Source: a virus. Taken from it: a DNA stretch of 23,751 bases. The stretch covers positions 1 through 23,751 of IMG/VR virus record IMGVR_UViG_3300044612_001434; one strand, given 5' to 3'. Within the stretch, counting starts at the first letter, position 1; the number at the start of each line of letters is the position of its first letter. Both the position numbers and the translations under genes were made by a program. Shown here in pieces: positions 5,946-11,673 of this stretch. Under the pieces are notes generated by a model. That model had not been told where the DNA came from. It searched no databases and saw only the letters and a list, made by a program, of their open reading frames with translations.

Positions 5946-6337
5946 CAGAACGCTTCGTCATCATCAACAACGTAAGCATTCGCCTTCGCCGCTGAATGCT
6001 CTGTAACGGGGGATGCTTCCTGCTGCGATGCCTCCGACTTGCCAAGCAGCGTCAGGTCATTCACGCGCACATCAAGCGATGCACCCTGGCCGCCATCCTT
6101 CTTCTCGTACATGCGCAGGGTAGCCTCCCCGCTGATGCCGACCAACTGCCCCTTGTTGAGATACGGCAACACGGACTCGCCGCGCTTGCCCCACATCTGA
6201 CAGTTCGCCCAGGTTGTCACAGCCTTGTCGCCAAAGCCCGACTTAACGGCTACGGAGAACGATACGAGGCTATTGTCGCCAACAAACTTTTGCTCTGCTG
6301 ACCGTCCGAGATTGCCGGTGAAATTCCAGTTATTCAT
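5945..6337 (-). CDS. ssb: Single-stranded DNA-binding protein
   Basis: The 130-residue protein has an N-terminal OB fold: MNNWNFTGNLGRSAE, SLVSFSVAVKSGFGDK, TTWANCQMWGKRGESVLPYL, KGQLVGISGEATLRMYEKKDG. A variable linker and the acidic tip DDDEAF follow. The tip corresponds to the DDDIPF-type C-terminus that recruits partner proteins. SSB coats ssDNA during replication and recombination. Here it lies with the RecT-like and RecE-like genes, consistent with phage homologous recombination. The start overlaps the upstream TAA (TAATG). Confidence 0.93.
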   Translation of the reverse strand: MNNWNFTGNLGRSAEQKFVGDNSLVSFSVAVKSGFGDKAVTTWANCQMWGKRGESVLPYLNKGQLVGISGEATLRMYEKKDGGQGASLDVRVNDLTLLGKSEASQQEASPVTEHSAAKANAYVVDDDEAF

Positions 6338-6573
6338 TAACGCACCCCACTGTTAAAAAAGTCATCGGCCAAGTCGACCATGTTTGCATCAATTGTGTAT
6401 ACGCCCATCAACGAGTTCGGCGTCTTTTCGAGTTGCGTCCTGAATAGCGCCGTTGTCACTTTAGTCGCCACCCAACTGCCGCCATACGTCACGAACACTG
6501 CCAATGGCACTGGCGAGGACATCAGTTTGCGCTCAAGCGTTTGCGCGGCTTGTCTGCTGATTGCGTTAGTCAT
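6337..6573 (-). CDS. Small protein between recombination genes and SSB, unknown
   Basis: The 78-residue protein starts at 6573 (MTNAISRQAAQTLERKL), eight bases before the preceding stop. A hydrophobic beta-like stretch follows (PVPLAVFVTYGGSWVATK), then an acidic end (IDANMVDLADDFF). The longer upstream frame is a shadow of the Cys-rich gene. Its coupled position next to ssb suggests a replication or recombination accessory role, but no family is recognised. Confidence 0.6.
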   Translation of the reverse strand: MTNAISRQAAQTLERKLMSSPVPLAVFVTYGGSWVATKVTTALFRTQLEKTPNSLMGVYTIDANMVDLADDFFNSGVR

Positions 6574-6787
6574 CGAACTTGGCCGCATCGTTGCGCTCGT
6601 CGGCACGGTCGGCCTCCCAATCCTCGCGTCCATCGTCGTTGCGCTCGACTCCTGAGCCACCGCAACTGCCGCACCGCGTTCCATCGTACATGCCCTCGCC
6701 GCTACCGCTGCACTGTGGGCAGTAGCCGGGTTCGTTGTCGTCAGTCTCGTCGCCGCATTCGGCGTCTGTTCCATCGTCGGAAATCAT
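6566..6787 (-). CDS. Small acidic protein with DnaJ-type zinc motif
   Basis: The ATG at 6787 follows GGGGAG by nine bases; a TTG at 6793 would overlap the upstream stop. The 73-residue product carries two CxxCxGxG-type motifs (CPQCSGSGEG and CGSCGGSGVE), as in the DnaJ zinc-binding domain. It is otherwise extremely acidic (Asp/Glu-rich flanks). DnaJ uses four such motifs for two zinc sites, so this would be one site without a J domain. Small proteins of this kind occur in phages. A chaperone-like or nucleic acid mimic role is speculation. Confidence 0.65.
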   Translation of the reverse strand: MISDDGTDAECGDETDDNEPGYCPQCSGSGEGMYDGTRCGSCGGSGVERNDDGREDWEADRADERNDAAKFDD

Positions 6788-6789
6788 GC

Positions 6790-7683
6790 TCAAATCTCCC
6801 CACCATCAGGATTCGCCGCCATCTCCGCAGCCTGAGCCTTGGCTTGTGCAGCGGAAATCTTGAGGGACTTCAGCAACTCCCGCGCCTCGACAACATCCGA
6901 CTCCATCCACTCGGACAGAGGCTTGCCGTACTCTGCTTCCAGCGCCGGGAGCGTGTAGCCTACGCTTGCGAAGGCGTGCAACACCTTGCCCTTGGTCACG
7001 TCGTCGACGGGACGGTCGGGGCCGATTCCGGTAAGGTCGCCTTCAAGCGGATTTCCGCTGATGGTGCCGCGCACATGGGTAGCCTCGCCTTCAATCACAT
7101 TCAGGTCAGGCTTGTGTGTCTTGCCTTGAGCCTTGGCTGCGGCTTGCTTCACCTTCTCAGGCATGGGCGTCGGTGCTGGTTGCGGAGTAACGTCCTTCTC
7201 CGGTGCTGGTGTGAAATCCTGCACTTCTTCCGGCGTATAGATTCCGACAGATACGCCTGGATACACGGTGCGGATGCCCTCGCTGATGCACCGTGCGCGG
7301 AGCATGGCGCGGGGATACTGCTTCCATGTCGGGTTCTTGGTAAGCCCCGCCTTGGTCGCCATGTCGAACGTCCATTGAATCGAAACCTCGCCGCCAGACG
7401 GATGCGAGAACACGCCGGTAACGTCGGCGTCGGTGTAGGACTTCCAGCTAACCTTGCCGCCTGCGTTCTGGAACCGCGCAAGCATGGCATCAGCCTTGAG
7501 TGCAGGGCGGCCTTGTATGACGTGGTACTCCATTGCTGCCCGCGCAGGATGCAAGCCCTCTGACTGCGCGACGAGCATCAGGGCGATAGCCTGCTCCGGT
7601 GTTTTCATTCCGAACAGGCCGGACTTGGCGACAGCGGTTGCCATCTGTTGTATGTCTTGGAACGGTACGAGTGCGGTGTTCAT
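6790..7683 (-). CDS. RecT-like single-strand annealing protein
   Basis: The 297-residue protein starts at 7683 (MNTALVPFQDIQQMATAV) in an ATGA overlap with the exonuclease. Residues about 15-155 match the RecT/Redbeta pattern: TPEQAIALMLVAQSEGLHPA, YHVIQGRPALKADAMLARF, the IQWTFDMATKAGL block, and KQYPRAMLRARCISEGIRTVYP. A Pro/Lys linker and a helical C-terminal part follow. Such proteins anneal complementary single strands produced by a 5'-3' exonuclease. The RecE-like gene directly upstream completes the pair. Membership in the RecT superfamily is likely; the exact family needs a profile search. Confidence 0.8.
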   Translation of the reverse strand: MNTALVPFQDIQQMATAVAKSGLFGMKTPEQAIALMLVAQSEGLHPARAAMEYHVIQGRPALKADAMLARFQNAGGKVSWKSYTDADVTGVFSHPSGGEVSIQWTFDMATKAGLTKNPTWKQYPRAMLRARCISEGIRTVYPGVSVGIYTPEEVQDFTPAPEKDVTPQPAPTPMPEKVKQAAAKAQGKTHKPDLNVIEGEATHVRGTISGNPLEGDLTGIGPDRPVDDVTKGKVLHAFASVGYTLPALEAEYGKPLSEWMESDVVEARELLKSLKISAAQAKAQAAEMAANPDGGEI

Positions 7684-8462
7684 ACATCCTCCTTCATAGC
7701 CCACGTTGGCAAGCCCAACGTAACGATTTCTTCCTGGTAGCCGGGGAACATTTGCGCCGTGGTGCAGTCCTTCCAGTAGTCGAGCGCACGGCGAACCTCG
7801 CGCCATCCTTGATCCAGAGCCAGAGCGTCCAACTCATACACTGCAACGGCGAACGGTGCCTTTTTCTCGACGGCAACGAAGTAGAACTTCTCCGCTCCGG
7901 TGCCTGCCATGTAGTGCGCCGCCTGCCGATGATAGCCGTAAGCAGCAATGCTACGGGCGAATCCTGCCGGTGATGCGTCCTCGGTGGATTTCAGATCAAC
8001 GATGTACGGCGTTCCGTTTGATTGGAAGTCAGGGCGGCACTTGCATTCAAGCCCGGTATCCTTGTCCGTCCAGAAGTATGATGATTCGGATACGCCATCC
8101 GTCAGGAGTGACGATGCTGTAGGGTTCCGAAGGATAGACACGCACATACCTTGAATGGTGTCCCAATCCGTCGCGCTGATGATCGTCTGCCCTGAGTCCA
8201 GCATGGCCTGCTTTGCCGCCTTGCCTTCCTTGGTGCGCCCGTCCATGTCGAACACGCTGTAGGACTCGGCGAAGCGTACCGGCTCCAGCACCGCCATGTG
8301 GAAGGCAGTACCGAATGCCATTGCTGGAGTCTGCTCGTCGGTGGCACCGTCCAGGTAGGCGCGAGCATGTGCCGGTGACTTGAGTATCTTGCTGATGAGC
8401 GAGTTGCTGACAGCTTCGTGAGCGTGATACTCGCTGGCCGGCATGTCGAGGATGGTTTTCAT
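7680..8462 (-). CDS. RecE-like PD-(D/E)XK exonuclease
   Basis: The 260-residue protein starts at 8462 (MKTILDMPASEYHAH), overlapping the previous stop (ATGA). The N-terminal VSNSLISKILKSPAHARAYL and MAFGTAFHMAVLEP (His55) are typical of RecE-like exonucleases. The catalytic core reads KCRPDF (Asp145), then YIVDLKST (Asp156, Lys158), followed by a helix with YGYHRQAAHYM. These residues bind metal in the PD-(D/E)XK fold. The enzyme would resect double-strand ends to give 3' overhangs for the RecT-like protein encoded next. Confidence 0.85.
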   Translation of the reverse strand: MKTILDMPASEYHAHEAVSNSLISKILKSPAHARAYLDGATDEQTPAMAFGTAFHMAVLEPVRFAESYSVFDMDGRTKEGKAAKQAMLDSGQTIISATDWDTIQGMCVSILRNPTASSLLTDGVSESSYFWTDKDTGLECKCRPDFQSNGTPYIVDLKSTEDASPAGFARSIAAYGYHRQAAHYMAGTGAEKFYFVAVEKKAPFAVAVYELDALALDQGWREVRRALDYWKDCTTAQMFPGYQEEIVTLGLPTWAMKEDV

Positions 8463-8758
8463 GCGAAGTGCCTCCACTTATACTGCCCGACGAGGAAACG
8501 GACTTCGTTCGCAGCGGCGAGGATTTCCGGCTCGTAGTACATCAGCGCGATAGCTGTGGTGCGACCATCGTGCCAGTCGCCCAATTGGTTGTTAGGATCG
8601 GCGCGGCAATCCTTGAGACTGGATGCGGCGATGATTTGCGCCATTCGGTGTGGGTCTGGCCTGTAGTTGCTCATGCTCCATTGTTCCTCGGCCAGCGTAT
8701 CGGGTTGCTGATTATCCTCGTCCTGCTGCTCTTGCCACATTTCAGCACTTCTGCCCAT
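8459..8758 (-). CDS. Phage protein of unknown function (99 aa)
   Basis: The product begins MGRSAEMWQEQQDEDNQQPD, with a disordered acidic N-terminus and a more ordered part (PHRMAQIIAASSLKDCRAD, TTAIALMYYEPEILAAANEV). A second possible start is the Met of MSNYRPDPHRM. The gene is coupled on both sides and directly precedes the RecE-like gene. No family is recognised. Confidence 0.55.
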   Translation of the reverse strand: MGRSAEMWQEQQDEDNQQPDTLAEEQWSMSNYRPDPHRMAQIIAASSLKDCRADPNNQLGDWHDGRTTAIALMYYEPEILAAANEVRFLVGQYKWRHFA

Positions 8759-8927
8759 GATGAACTTCCTTGAACTGGATGACAGGAAACTTCGTCATCG
8801 CTTTAGCAGCGTTCCAGCACTCGTCATGGGTGCCGAACGTCTGCCCTACTACGATAAGATTTGCTACGCCATCCATCGCCGGATGCTGCTGCTCTACTGT
8901 TGCTTGGTACTGCGGTACAGGTTTCAT
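8742..8927 (-). CDS. Small phage protein with strong ribosome binding site
   Basis: The 61-residue protein (MKPVPQYQATVEQQHPAMD, then a hydrophobic NLIVVGQTF strand) has a full consensus AAGGAGGT six bases before its ATG. It is the first gene after a 61-base gap. It could lead a strongly translated sub-block of the operon that includes the exonuclease, annealing protein and SSB. The function is unknown. Confidence 0.6.
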   Translation of the reverse strand: MKPVPQYQATVEQQHPAMDGVANLIVVGQTFGTHDECWNAAKAMTKFPVIQFKEVHHGQKC

Positions 8928-8959
8928 TGTGCTACCTCCTTGTGTGTAATTCTCCTGCT

Positions 8960-8980
8960 GAAACTTACACGAAACTTACA
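8960..8980. repeat. Operator-like direct repeat GAAACTTACA x2
   Basis: GAAACTTACA occurs at 8960-8969 and again at 8971-8980, an 11-base period close to one helical turn. It lies in the only gap between 3340 and 9294, just upstream (on the minus strand) of the 8927 start. Spacing and position suit a protein-binding site or a leader element, but no protein is identified. Confidence 0.4.
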
Positions 8981-8988
8981 ACGCGCAA

Positions 8989-9294
8989 TTAAATTGATCC
9001 GACACGCGGCATGGATTTCCGCAGTCCCGCCAGAATCTTCGACCATCCGATGCGCTCTTTCCATTCAACGCCATCGGCGACCACGCGGTAGCAGTCGACG
9101 CGATCAGTCCGGTACAGGTCGAGCGTGTGAATCTTCTCGCCGAAGTCGAAATCACGGATGATGATCTGCCGACGAAGTTCTGGTAGCGGTTGCGGATATT
9201 CCGGCGCCGGTCCGTCCAAGCGCACACGCTCCCGGCCTCGTCGCATGGCTGCGAGGCGGGTCTGTGCGGCTTTTTTGGTCAGTCGATAGGTCAT
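8989..9294 (-). CDS. Phage protein of unknown function, basic N-terminus
   Basis: The 101-residue protein begins MTYRLTKKAAQTRLAAMRRG, a strongly basic helix. An ordered part follows (PELRRQIIIRDFDFGEKIHTL, TDRVDCYRVVADGVEWKERIG) and it ends KSMPRVGSI. The ATG at 9294 follows AAGGTACACT. It is the first gene downstream of the cassette array in the direction of transcription. The basic N-terminus would suit nucleic acid binding; no family is recognised. Confidence 0.6.
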   Translation of the reverse strand: MTYRLTKKAAQTRLAAMRRGRERVRLDGPAPEYPQPLPELRRQIIIRDFDFGEKIHTLDLYRTDRVDCYRVVADGVEWKERIGWSKILAGLRKSMPRVGSI

Positions 9295-9324
9295 AGTGTA
9301 CCTTGCACGGTAGGTTCACTTAAC

Positions 9325-9334
9325 GTTAGCAAAC
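9325..9334 (+). repeat. Left boundary half site (GTTAGC) of the cassette array
   Basis: GTTAGCAAAC matches the reverse complement of the left outer box of the first attC (GTTCGCTAAC, 9580-9589) at 9 of 10 bases. No full attC hairpin is evident to its left; there is only a short TACC/GGTA pairing at 9299-9312. It may be an attI-like primary site or the remnant of a degraded attC. The stop codon of the first cassette ORF lies inside it. Confidence 0.5.
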
Positions 9335-9565
9335 ATAAAAGTGGCTCTCCTCGCACACTTCAAACACCTGCATCCCCATCACTTCCATTGGTTGCGGTTG
9401 TTCTCCGAAATTGCAGGTAACATAGGCACAAGCGCTGCGCTGCAAGTCAATAAACTCGCCGTATCCGACATAAATCCGCGTCGGCTTTCGTCCTGTCTGG
9501 CTGTAATATCTCCGGTATGCGTCGTTGATCGCTTTGAGAACATCGCCTTCTTTTGCTGTCATCAT
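9326..9565 (-). CDS. Cassette ORF 1: unknown phage/cassette protein
   Basis: The 79-residue protein begins MMTAKEGDVLKAINDAYRRY after GGAGAAGGCAAG. It continues RKPTRIYVGYGEFIDLQRS and ends VMGMQVFEVCEESHFYVC. The alternating hydrophobic pattern suggests a small alpha/beta fold. Its stop lies in the GTTAGC box on the left, and its start is 15 bases from the outer box of the next attC, so it fills one cassette unit exactly. No function is recognised. Confidence 0.65.
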   Translation of the reverse strand: MMTAKEGDVLKAINDAYRRYYSQTGRKPTRIYVGYGEFIDLQRSACAYVTCNFGEQPQPMEVMGMQVFEVCEESHFYVC

Positions 9566-9579
9566 CTTGCCTTCTCCTT

Positions 9580-9640
9580 GTTCGCTAACCCGTCAATCCA
9601 CGCGGACGGCTTTCAGCCGCCGGTGATTTTTGCGTTCGGC
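9580..9640 (+). repeat. attC-like site 1
   Basis: The left outer box is GCTAAC (9584-9589) and the right outer box GTTCGGC (9634-9640). The inner arms pair CACGCGG-A-CGGCT with AGCCGCCGGTG around TTTC, and the A has no partner. The right box extended to 9645 (GTTCGGCGTCAC) is the exact reverse complement of the left box of site 2. This is the shortest site of the set. The 3' end of cassette ORF 2 runs into its stem. Confidence 0.7.
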
Positions 9641-9909
9641 GTCACTATCACCGCGCCGCTTATCCCGTCCCATGCAGCCATTTCGTAGCCGCTTGCACTC
9701 TTCTCTATCTCGCCATCTACGATGTCCCGGAAGTGCGCGGCGATATTCCAAACCTTGTATGCGGGGAACCTGAAGTGGCGCAGCATCTGCCCGTCCTTGA
9801 AGATTTCAACGAGCGCATCACAGGCATAGGGTGCCTTCAGGTAGCTTGCCCGTACCGTGTATCCCCTGTCAGGCTCTTTGCTCTCAAACGCCAGCTTGTC
9901 GATTTCCAT
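9613..9909 (-). CDS. Cassette ORF 2: unknown protein
   Basis: The 98-residue protein starts at 9909 (MEIDKLAFESKEPDRGYTV) with GGAGGAAGGC before the ATG. It is predicted to be alpha/beta (FRFPAYKVWNIAAHFRDIV, MAAWDGISGAVIVTPNAK). The last eight or so codons and the TGA lie within attC-like site 1, as in compact integron cassettes where coding sequence and recombination site abut or overlap. Nothing resembling a known domain is seen. Confidence 0.65.
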   Translation of the reverse strand: MEIDKLAFESKEPDRGYTVRASYLKAPYACDALVEIFKDGQMLRHFRFPAYKVWNIAAHFRDIVDGEIEKSASGYEMAAWDGISGAVIVTPNAKITGG

Positions 9910-9927
9910 GCCTTCCTCCGTTTGTCC

Positions 9928-10003
9928 GTGACGCCGAACCCATCATTCCACAGGACGCCCCGCGATAAAGCTGCGGGTCGCCTGTGAATTCAGGCGTTAT
10001 GGC
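9928..10003 (+). repeat. attC-like site 2
   Basis: The left box is GCCGAAC (9933-9939) and the right box GTTATGGC (9996-10003). The inner arms CACAGG-A-CGCCCCGC and GCGGGTCGCCTGTG pair imperfectly, with the A extrahelical. The flank CATTCCACAGG ... CCTGTGAATTCAGGC is close to the classical CATTCAAGCCG ... CGGCTTAATTCAGGC of known attC sites. The left flank (12 bases) matches site 1 and the right (10 bases) matches site 3, both as perfect reverse complements. Confidence 0.8.
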
Positions 10004-10006
10004 GCA

Positions 10007-10186
10007 TCAGTCGTAGTCCTCGAAGCCCACTTGCGGCGTCAGACCCATCTGCTTTGCGGTTTCGCCAGTGTTGTAATACACGGGGCGCAGCGGGTCACTC
10101 AGTTTTGCCGTCTTCGGCAGCTTCTCCAGTTCGGCAATCAGCGCCCCGACTGTCTTGCACTTTTTCAGCTTCTCTTGCTTGCTCAT
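10007..10186 (-). CDS. Cassette ORF 3: 59-residue protein
   Basis: The ATG at 10186 is preceded by GGGAGTGATGAC. The product begins MSKQEKLKKCKTVGALIAEL and ends QMGLTPQVGFEDYD. It has a basic helix, then a LEKLPKTAKLSDPLRPVYYN loop region. The stop TGA lies two bases outside the right outer box of site 2, and the start is 21 bases from the left outer box of site 3. No family is recognised. The very short coding length fits a minimal cassette. Confidence 0.6.
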   Translation of the reverse strand: MSKQEKLKKCKTVGALIAELEKLPKTAKLSDPLRPVYYNTGETAKQMGLTPQVGFEDYD

Positions 10187-10207
10187 GTCATCACTCCCTA
10201 AGTGTCA

Positions 10208-10281
10208 GCGCCATAACCCGGCGCTCAAGCGGGACGCGCCGCGATAAGGCCGCGTCGCGCCCCTTAGCTATGCGTTCGGCC
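10208..10281 (+). repeat. attC-like site 3
   Basis: The left box is GCCATAAC (10210-10217) and the right box GTTCGGCC (10274-10281). The left arm CTCAAGCGGG-A-CGCGCCGCG pairs with CGCGTCGCGCCCCTT, and the A is unpaired. CTCAAGCGGGAC is nearly identical to the left arm of Vibrio cholerae repeats as I recall them (CTCAAGAGGGAC). The left box is a perfect ten-base partner of the right box of site 2. Confidence 0.78.
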
Positions 10282-10909
10282 CCACAAAGTCGCGGCACTT
10301 GATCTTGGTGATGATCCGATGACCGTTGCGAGTCTTCAACTCCGTTTTAGGCCGCGCCACAATCCCTTCGGCTTGGAAGTCGCCCCACGTCGAGGTGATG
10401 CCAGCCTTTGCCGCCCTGATTGCATCGTGCAGCGTGCCCTCGCCGATGATCGGAACAACATCAAGTCCGAGCTTCTGCGCCGTGTCTTCAACATCAGCGC
10501 GCTGTAGCCACCAGGGGCCGACGCCGACATCAAACAGCACGAAATCCTGATCCGCCCTGTAGTTGCCGCCTCCCTTTTGAATCTTCGCGCCGTAGCCCTC
10601 GCCGTATAGGCACGCGCCATCTGGAAACATCTCGTGCATCTTTTCGGCTTGCGGCAGGAACCGCTCGTTCAACCTTGTCACCAGTTGCGCAGGGATGCTG
10701 GCAGCGGCGGTTCTTCCCCCGTACGTCACCGCGCCATTGCCGTCGATCATCACGCGGATGTTGGTGCCGTCCACCTTCTCGGTGAAGACCCACGTGTTGT
10801 TGGCAAGGTACTCAAGCTCAGGCAGCGTCCACTGCCCTTCAAGCAGCGTCTTGCCGTTGTGTTCCATCTCGCGCTTGAACAGCGTCTGAATCTTGTGGTA
10901 CTCGTTCAT
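10268..10909 (-). CDS. Cassette ORF 4: RNA ligase (nucleotidyltransferase superfamily)
   Basis: The 213-residue protein starts at 10909 (MNEYHKIQTLFKREMEHNG) after GGAGAAAGAA. Ligase motifs appear in order: motif I FTEKVDGTN (Lys45 would be AMP-linked), then YGGRT, motif III LYGEGYGAKI and FVLFDVG, motif IV EGIVARP and motif V IITKIKCRDF. Such ATP-dependent RNA ligases seal RNA breaks, for example in tRNAs cut by host defence nucleases; that use here is an inference. The TAG stop lies inside attC-like site 3, and the leader begins at site 4, so the gene occupies one cassette. It is the only cassette gene with a recognised function. Confidence 0.87.
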   Translation of the reverse strand: MNEYHKIQTLFKREMEHNGKTLLEGQWTLPELEYLANNTWVFTEKVDGTNIRVMIDGNGAVTYGGRTAAASIPAQLVTRLNERFLPQAEKMHEMFPDGACLYGEGYGAKIQKGGGNYRADQDFVLFDVGVGPWWLQRADVEDTAQKLGLDVVPIIGEGTLHDAIRAAKAGITSTWGDFQAEGIVARPKTELKTRNGHRIITKIKCRDFVGPNA

Positions 10910-10926
10910 TTCTTTCTCCGTAAGTT

Positions 10927-10999
10927 GTGTGGTCGAACCCATCATTCCACCGGACCTGCGCGAAAAGCCGCGCAGGCCGGTGAATTCAGACGTTGGGCC
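10927..10999 (+). repeat. attC-like site 4 (best preserved)
   Basis: The left box is GGTCGAAC (10931-10938) and the right box GTTGGGCC (10992-10999). The stem has 14 base pairs: CACCGG at 10948-10953 and CCTGCGCG at 10955-10962 pair with CGCGCAGG at 10969-10976 and CCGGTG at 10977-10982. A10954 is the only bulge and the loop is AAAAGC. The single extrahelical base and the GAATTCAGAC between inner and outer boxes on the right follow the attC plan closely. Confidence 0.82.
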
Positions 11000-11329
11000 T
11001 CACAAGCACGGCCTTACCTCTCCAAAGTAGTCGTCGCATAACTTCGTCACCTCACCCGAAATGTCGCTTGAGAACCGCCCGTTGCCCATGACGGACTCGA
11101 TCTTTGCAAGAAGGTGCATCGCTGGATTGAACAGCCGCGATGCATACTCTGCTTGCGAGTCCATCGCGGCTTTCTTGGCGAGCTTGGACAGCCCTGCTTT
11201 TTTCGCGCAAGCGATCCGCTTGGCGGTTGTCTCTGGTGTTGAAAACGCTTTTCTGCGCATATCTGGTTTCCCTTTCTTCGTTAGTAGGTGTGCATTGCTT
11301 CCGTCAAAAAGCTCGTTCATCGTTGCCAT
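11000..11329 (-). CDS. Cassette ORF 5: basic helical protein of unknown function
   Basis: The ATG at 11329 is seven bases after AGGAGG, so it is preferred over ATGs at 11335 and 11356. The 109-residue product is MATMNELFDGSNAHLLTKKG, then RRKAFSTPETTAKRIACAKK and a Lys/Ala-rich helix (LSKLAKKAAMDSQAEYAS). It ends YFGEVRPCL. The basic middle could bind nucleic acid. The TGA stop overlaps the right outer box of attC-like site 4. No domain is recognised. Confidence 0.65.
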   Translation of the reverse strand: MATMNELFDGSNAHLLTKKGKPDMRRKAFSTPETTAKRIACAKKAGLSKLAKKAAMDSQAEYASRLFNPAMHLLAKIESVMGNGRFSSDISGEVTKLCDDYFGEVRPCL

Positions 11330-11346
11330 TTTCATTCCTCCTGAGT

Positions 11347-11422
11347 GTGCGGCCAAACAGGGCCATCGACACGGACGCCCGGCGATGAAGCCGCCGTGCG
11401 CCGGTCATGTTCGACGTTAAAC
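11347..11422 (+). repeat. attC-like site 5
   Basis: The left box is GGCCAAAC (11351-11358) and the right box GTTAAAC (11416-11422). The left arm GACACGG-A-CGCCCGGCG pairs imperfectly with CGCCGTGCGCCGGTC, and the A is again unpaired. The left outer box matches the right box of site 4 at 10 of 12 positions. The stop codon of the next ORF (TAA) lies inside the right box. Confidence 0.7.
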
Positions 11423-11617
11423 CGCATCACACTTCCCCGCGCTCTCCACATTGATGCCGCCCGACACAAGCCGCGCAGCTTCGGACGTGCTAGTAACGAC
11501 GGCGCACTTAAACTGCGACTCCGCAACGTGGCGCATTGCGCTTGCGGCATTGGTGGCTTCGATCAGGCGAGTTTTCTTGGTGGCGATTTCTTCGACGAGG
11601 TACAGGCGGACTTTCAT
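11417..11617 (-). CDS. First gene of the leftward operon: small phage protein (66 aa)
   Basis: The ATG at 11617 follows AAAGGAACCGCACC. The product begins MKVRLYLVEEIATKKTRLIE, continues ATNAASAMRHVAESQFKCAV and ends GGINVESAGKCDAV. This resembles a widespread small phage/plasmid protein that opens with a beta strand pair followed by an A-x-A-x2-HVA helix; its function is unknown to me. It lies 34 bases from the predicted leftward start point. Its stop is in the right box of attC-like site 5, but no matching outer box is seen upstream of its start. Confidence 0.65.
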   Translation of the reverse strand: MKVRLYLVEEIATKKTRLIEATNAASAMRHVAESQFKCAVVTSTSEAARLVSGGINVESAGKCDAV

Positions 11618-11644
11618 GGTGCGGTTCCTTTTTCGATTGGTTAG

Positions 11645-11673
11645 TTGACAGTGACGGATTCTACCCATATCAT
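11645..11673 (+). promoter_or_regulatory. Rightward promoter of the primase operon (sigma70 type)
   Basis: TTGACA (11645-11650), a 17-base spacer and TATCAT (11668-11673) form a near-consensus promoter. Start of transcription near 11680 leaves a leader of about 24 bases before the ATG at 11704, without an evident Shine-Dalgarno. The GTTGACA here and the TGTCAAC at 11680-11686 form inverted arms 29 bases apart. Confidence 0.75.

Larger units (their letters stand above)
9325..11422. mobile_element. Integron-like gene cassette array (CALIN-like) inside the phage early operon
   Basis: Five attC-like sites separate six consecutive minus-strand ORFs, in contrast to the overlapping genes on the left. 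Each site has outer boxes of RYYYAAC and GTTRRRY type, inner pairing arms and an unpaired A in the left arm. The outer boxes bordering each ORF are complementary: 9325-9334 with 9580-9589 (9/10), 9634-9645 with 9928-9939 (12/12), 9996-10005 with 10208-10217 (10/10), 10274-10285 with 10927-10938 (10/12), 10992-11003 with 11347-11358 (10/12). That is the signature of cassettes that were each once circular. No integron integrase is present, so the term cluster of attC sites lacking an integrase fits. The polarity of the sites is opposite to that of the ORFs. Confidence 0.8.

Noticed and set aside
6541-7563. Plus-strand ORF of 340 codons
   Set aside because: It is the antisense shadow of the RecT-like gene and its neighbours. 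Its product is rich in Arg, His and Cys and lacks any domain pattern.
9580-11422. Reading the five palindromes as ordinary intrinsic terminators
   Set aside because: None is followed by a U-run. Their outer boxes match in ORF-specific pairs, and their inner arms share an unpaired A at the same place. Terminators would not show these features, though an RNA role in addition is possible.
9580-11422. Reading the palindromes as a CRISPR array or REP/BIME elements
   Set aside because: The units are separated by whole genes of 180-640 bases rather than short spacers. REP elements would not show ORF-specific complementary ends.
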